From Deltaproteobacteria bacterium (GTDB lineage Bacteria > Desulfobacterota > Desulfomonilia > UBA1062), in assembly GCA_020053185.1 (NCBI GenBank), contig JAGVNP010000303.1, forward strand, positions 1 to 6,535: a DNA stretch of 6,535 bases, given 5' to 3'. This document shows positions 5,450 through 6,535 of this stretch, piece by piece (the first letter of the stretch is position 1; each line of letters opens with the position of its first letter). The notes beneath the pieces are model-generated. The model was not told where the DNA came from. It saw only the letters and a list, made by a program, of their open reading frames with translations, and searched no databases. The position numbers and the translations under genes were made by a program.

Positions 5450-6190
5450 TTAAATATATAGACCACCATCAACGACAATAGTCTGTCCGGTGATGTATGC
5501 CGCAAGCTCAGAACATAAGAAAATCACAGCCCCACCCACATCTTCCGGAAGACCTACTCTAGATAGTGGGATCATGCTAGCGACCTTGTTCTCATCCATG
5601 CCCTTTGTCATATCAGTCCTTATAAATCCAGGAGCAACGGCATTAACCAAAATCCCTCGTGAGGCCAGCTCCTTTGCCATGCTTTTTGTAAATCCAATCA
5701 GGCCTGCTTTTGCAGAAGCATATACGCTCTGGCCTGCATTTCCCCCAAGCCCCACTACAGAGGATATGTTTATAATCCTCCCTGATTTTGCCTTTAACAT
5801 ATAACGCAAGGCATGGGAAGTACACAAAAAAGCACCTTTTAGAGAAGTGTGCACCACCTCATCCCAGTCAGCAGATTTTGCCCGCAAAATCAATCCGTCT
5901 TTCGAGACGCCTGCATTATTTACCAGGATATCTATCCTGCCATGTTTTTCTCCGAGAACTTTGATGGCTGCTTTTACTTCTTCCTCATTTGCAACATCAA
6001 ATGCCACAATCTCTGCACTGCCTCCGCTATTAATGATCTCGTCCCGCACCTGGCTAGCTGCTGCCTCATTTGTCTTATAGTTTATCACCACATGGGCATT
6101 GCAGGCCCCAAGCATCTTTGCAATAGAAGAGCCTATGCCGCGGCTCGCGCCGGTTACCAGCGCTATTTGTCCTGACAAGTCTATTTTCAT
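5450..6190 (-). CDS. fabG: 3-oxoacyl-[acyl-carrier-protein] reductase (short-chain dehydrogenase family)
   Basis: 246 residues, the usual FabG length. It reduces 3-ketoacyl-ACP to 3-hydroxyacyl-ACP with NADPH and normally forms a tetramer. The Rossmann features are TGASRGIG (13-20, cofactor loop), Asp65 in FDVAN, NNAG (91-94), the catalytic Ser144 (NISSV), Tyr157 and Lys161 (YASAK), PGF (187-189) and the C-terminal VVDGG (239-243). The fourth member of the catalytic tetrad, an Asn in the NLKG-type motif, is Ser116 here (TSLKG, 115-119); see findings. The ATG overlaps the fabD stop by 4 nt (ATGA), with AAGGA (6198-6202) 7 nt upstream. Many dehydrogenases share this fold, so the assignment to fatty acid synthesis rests on the flanking fabD and acpP as well as on overall similarity to E. 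coli FabG. Confidence 0.94.
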   Translation of the reverse strand: MKIDLSGQIALVTGASRGIGSSIAKMLGACNAHVVINYKTNEAAASQVRDEIINSGGSAEIVAFDVANEEEVKAAIKVLGEKHGRIDILVNNAGVSKDGLILRAKSADWDEVVHTSLKGAFLCTSHALRYMLKAKSGRIINISSVVGLGGNAGQSVYASAKAGLIGFTKSMAKELASRGILVNAVAPGFIRTDMTKGMDENKVASMIPLSRVGLPEDVGGAVIFLCSELAAYITGQTIVVDGGLYI

Positions 6191-6535
6191 TTTATGGTCC
6201 TTGTCTTTACATCTACATCTTGTGAGATCTTTCTCACAAGAGAAGCAAGAACTGATTTAGGCCCTACTTCCAGAAATTCATTTGCGCCCATGGAAATGGC
6301 TTTTTTCACAGACTCTTCCCATCGCACCGGCGATACAAGCTGCATGGCAAGAAGTTCTCTGATTGTTTCAGGATCAGATTCTGCAGAAGCAGTAACATTA
6401 AATATTACAGGGATCTTTGGCTTGTTAATCTCTATTTCGCTAAGCTTTTCCTTAAGTCGTTTAGATGCAGGCTCCATTAGCGGACAGTGGGATGCAACAC
6501 TCACTTTAAGCGGTATCACCCGTTTTGCGCCTGCT
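6187..6535 (-). CDS. fabD: Malonyl-CoA:ACP transacylase, C-terminal part (runs off the right edge)
   Basis: The frame is open to the window edge and gives 115 C-terminal residues, beginning AGAKRVIPLKVS; the complete protein is usually about 310. A GTG at 6517-6519 is internal, not a start, because family-specific sequence continues upstream of it. The enzyme moves malonyl from CoA to ACP, supplying extender units to FabF. Visible marks are SHCPLM, whose His matches the catalytic His201 of E. coli FabD, then PVIFNVTA, QLVSPVRWEESV and the FLEVGPKSVL segment near the end. The nucleophilic Ser of GHSLGE lies beyond the window. The stop codon overlaps the fabG start (ATGA). The usual upstream neighbours fabH and plsX would be expected to the right but cannot be seen. 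Confidence 0.95.
   Translation of the reverse strand, partial: AGAKRVIPLKVSVASHCPLMEPASKRLKEKLSEIEINKPKIPVIFNVTASAESDPETIRELLAMQLVSPVRWEESVKKAISMGANEFLEVGPKSVLASLVRKISQDVDVKTRTIK

Noticed and set aside
5203..5481. Plus-strand frame of 92 codons, Ser- and Ile-rich
   Set aside because: It is the reverse complement of the acidic acpP coding sequence; the Ser runs come from Glu and Asp codons read backwards.

Overview
The window is a stretch of tightly packed core-metabolism genes. All ten genes lie on the minus strand, so transcription runs from the right end to the left. Reading with transcription: fabD (5' end cut by the window), fabG, acpP, fabF, rpiB, nrdR, ribD, ribE, ribBA and ribH (3' end cut by the window). 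The largest gap between genes is 29 nt. Several neighbours share their stop and start codons, so this looks like one operon or part of a longer one. No stretch longer than 30 nt lacks a gene. I see no tRNA, rRNA, CRISPR array, mobile element, riboswitch, convincing promoter or terminator.

The organism is a bacterium of moderate, somewhat AT-leaning base composition. The order fab genes, rpiB, nrdR, ribD, ribE, ribBA, ribH resembles deltaproteobacterial (Desulfobacterota) and some Nitrospirota-type genomes. That placement comes from remembered gene order and motif style, not from a search. I would not name a genus.

Right part (about 3950-6535): type II fatty acid synthesis. FabD loads malonyl onto the acyl carrier protein AcpP, FabF condenses it with the growing chain, and FabG reduces the 3-keto product. 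Middle (3023-3947): rpiB, a ribose-5-phosphate isomerase, and nrdR, the ATP/dATP-sensing repressor of ribonucleotide reductase genes. Left part (1-3026): riboflavin synthesis. RibBA makes both starting intermediates (from GTP and from ribulose 5-phosphate), RibD carries out the deaminase and reductase steps, RibH makes lumazine and RibE makes riboflavin. Only the phosphatase step is missing, and it is normally encoded elsewhere. RpiB yields ribulose 5-phosphate, the substrate of the RibB half of RibBA, so its position next to the rib genes may be metabolically meaningful.

I found no undescribed system. The points most worth a second look are two unexpected residues at active-site positions: Gln for the metal-binding His in the DHBP synthase half of RibBA, and Ser for the tetrad Asn in FabG. 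Other points are the contrast between a near-perfect ribosome binding site for acpP and none for fabF, and the lack of room for any FMN riboswitch before the rib genes.
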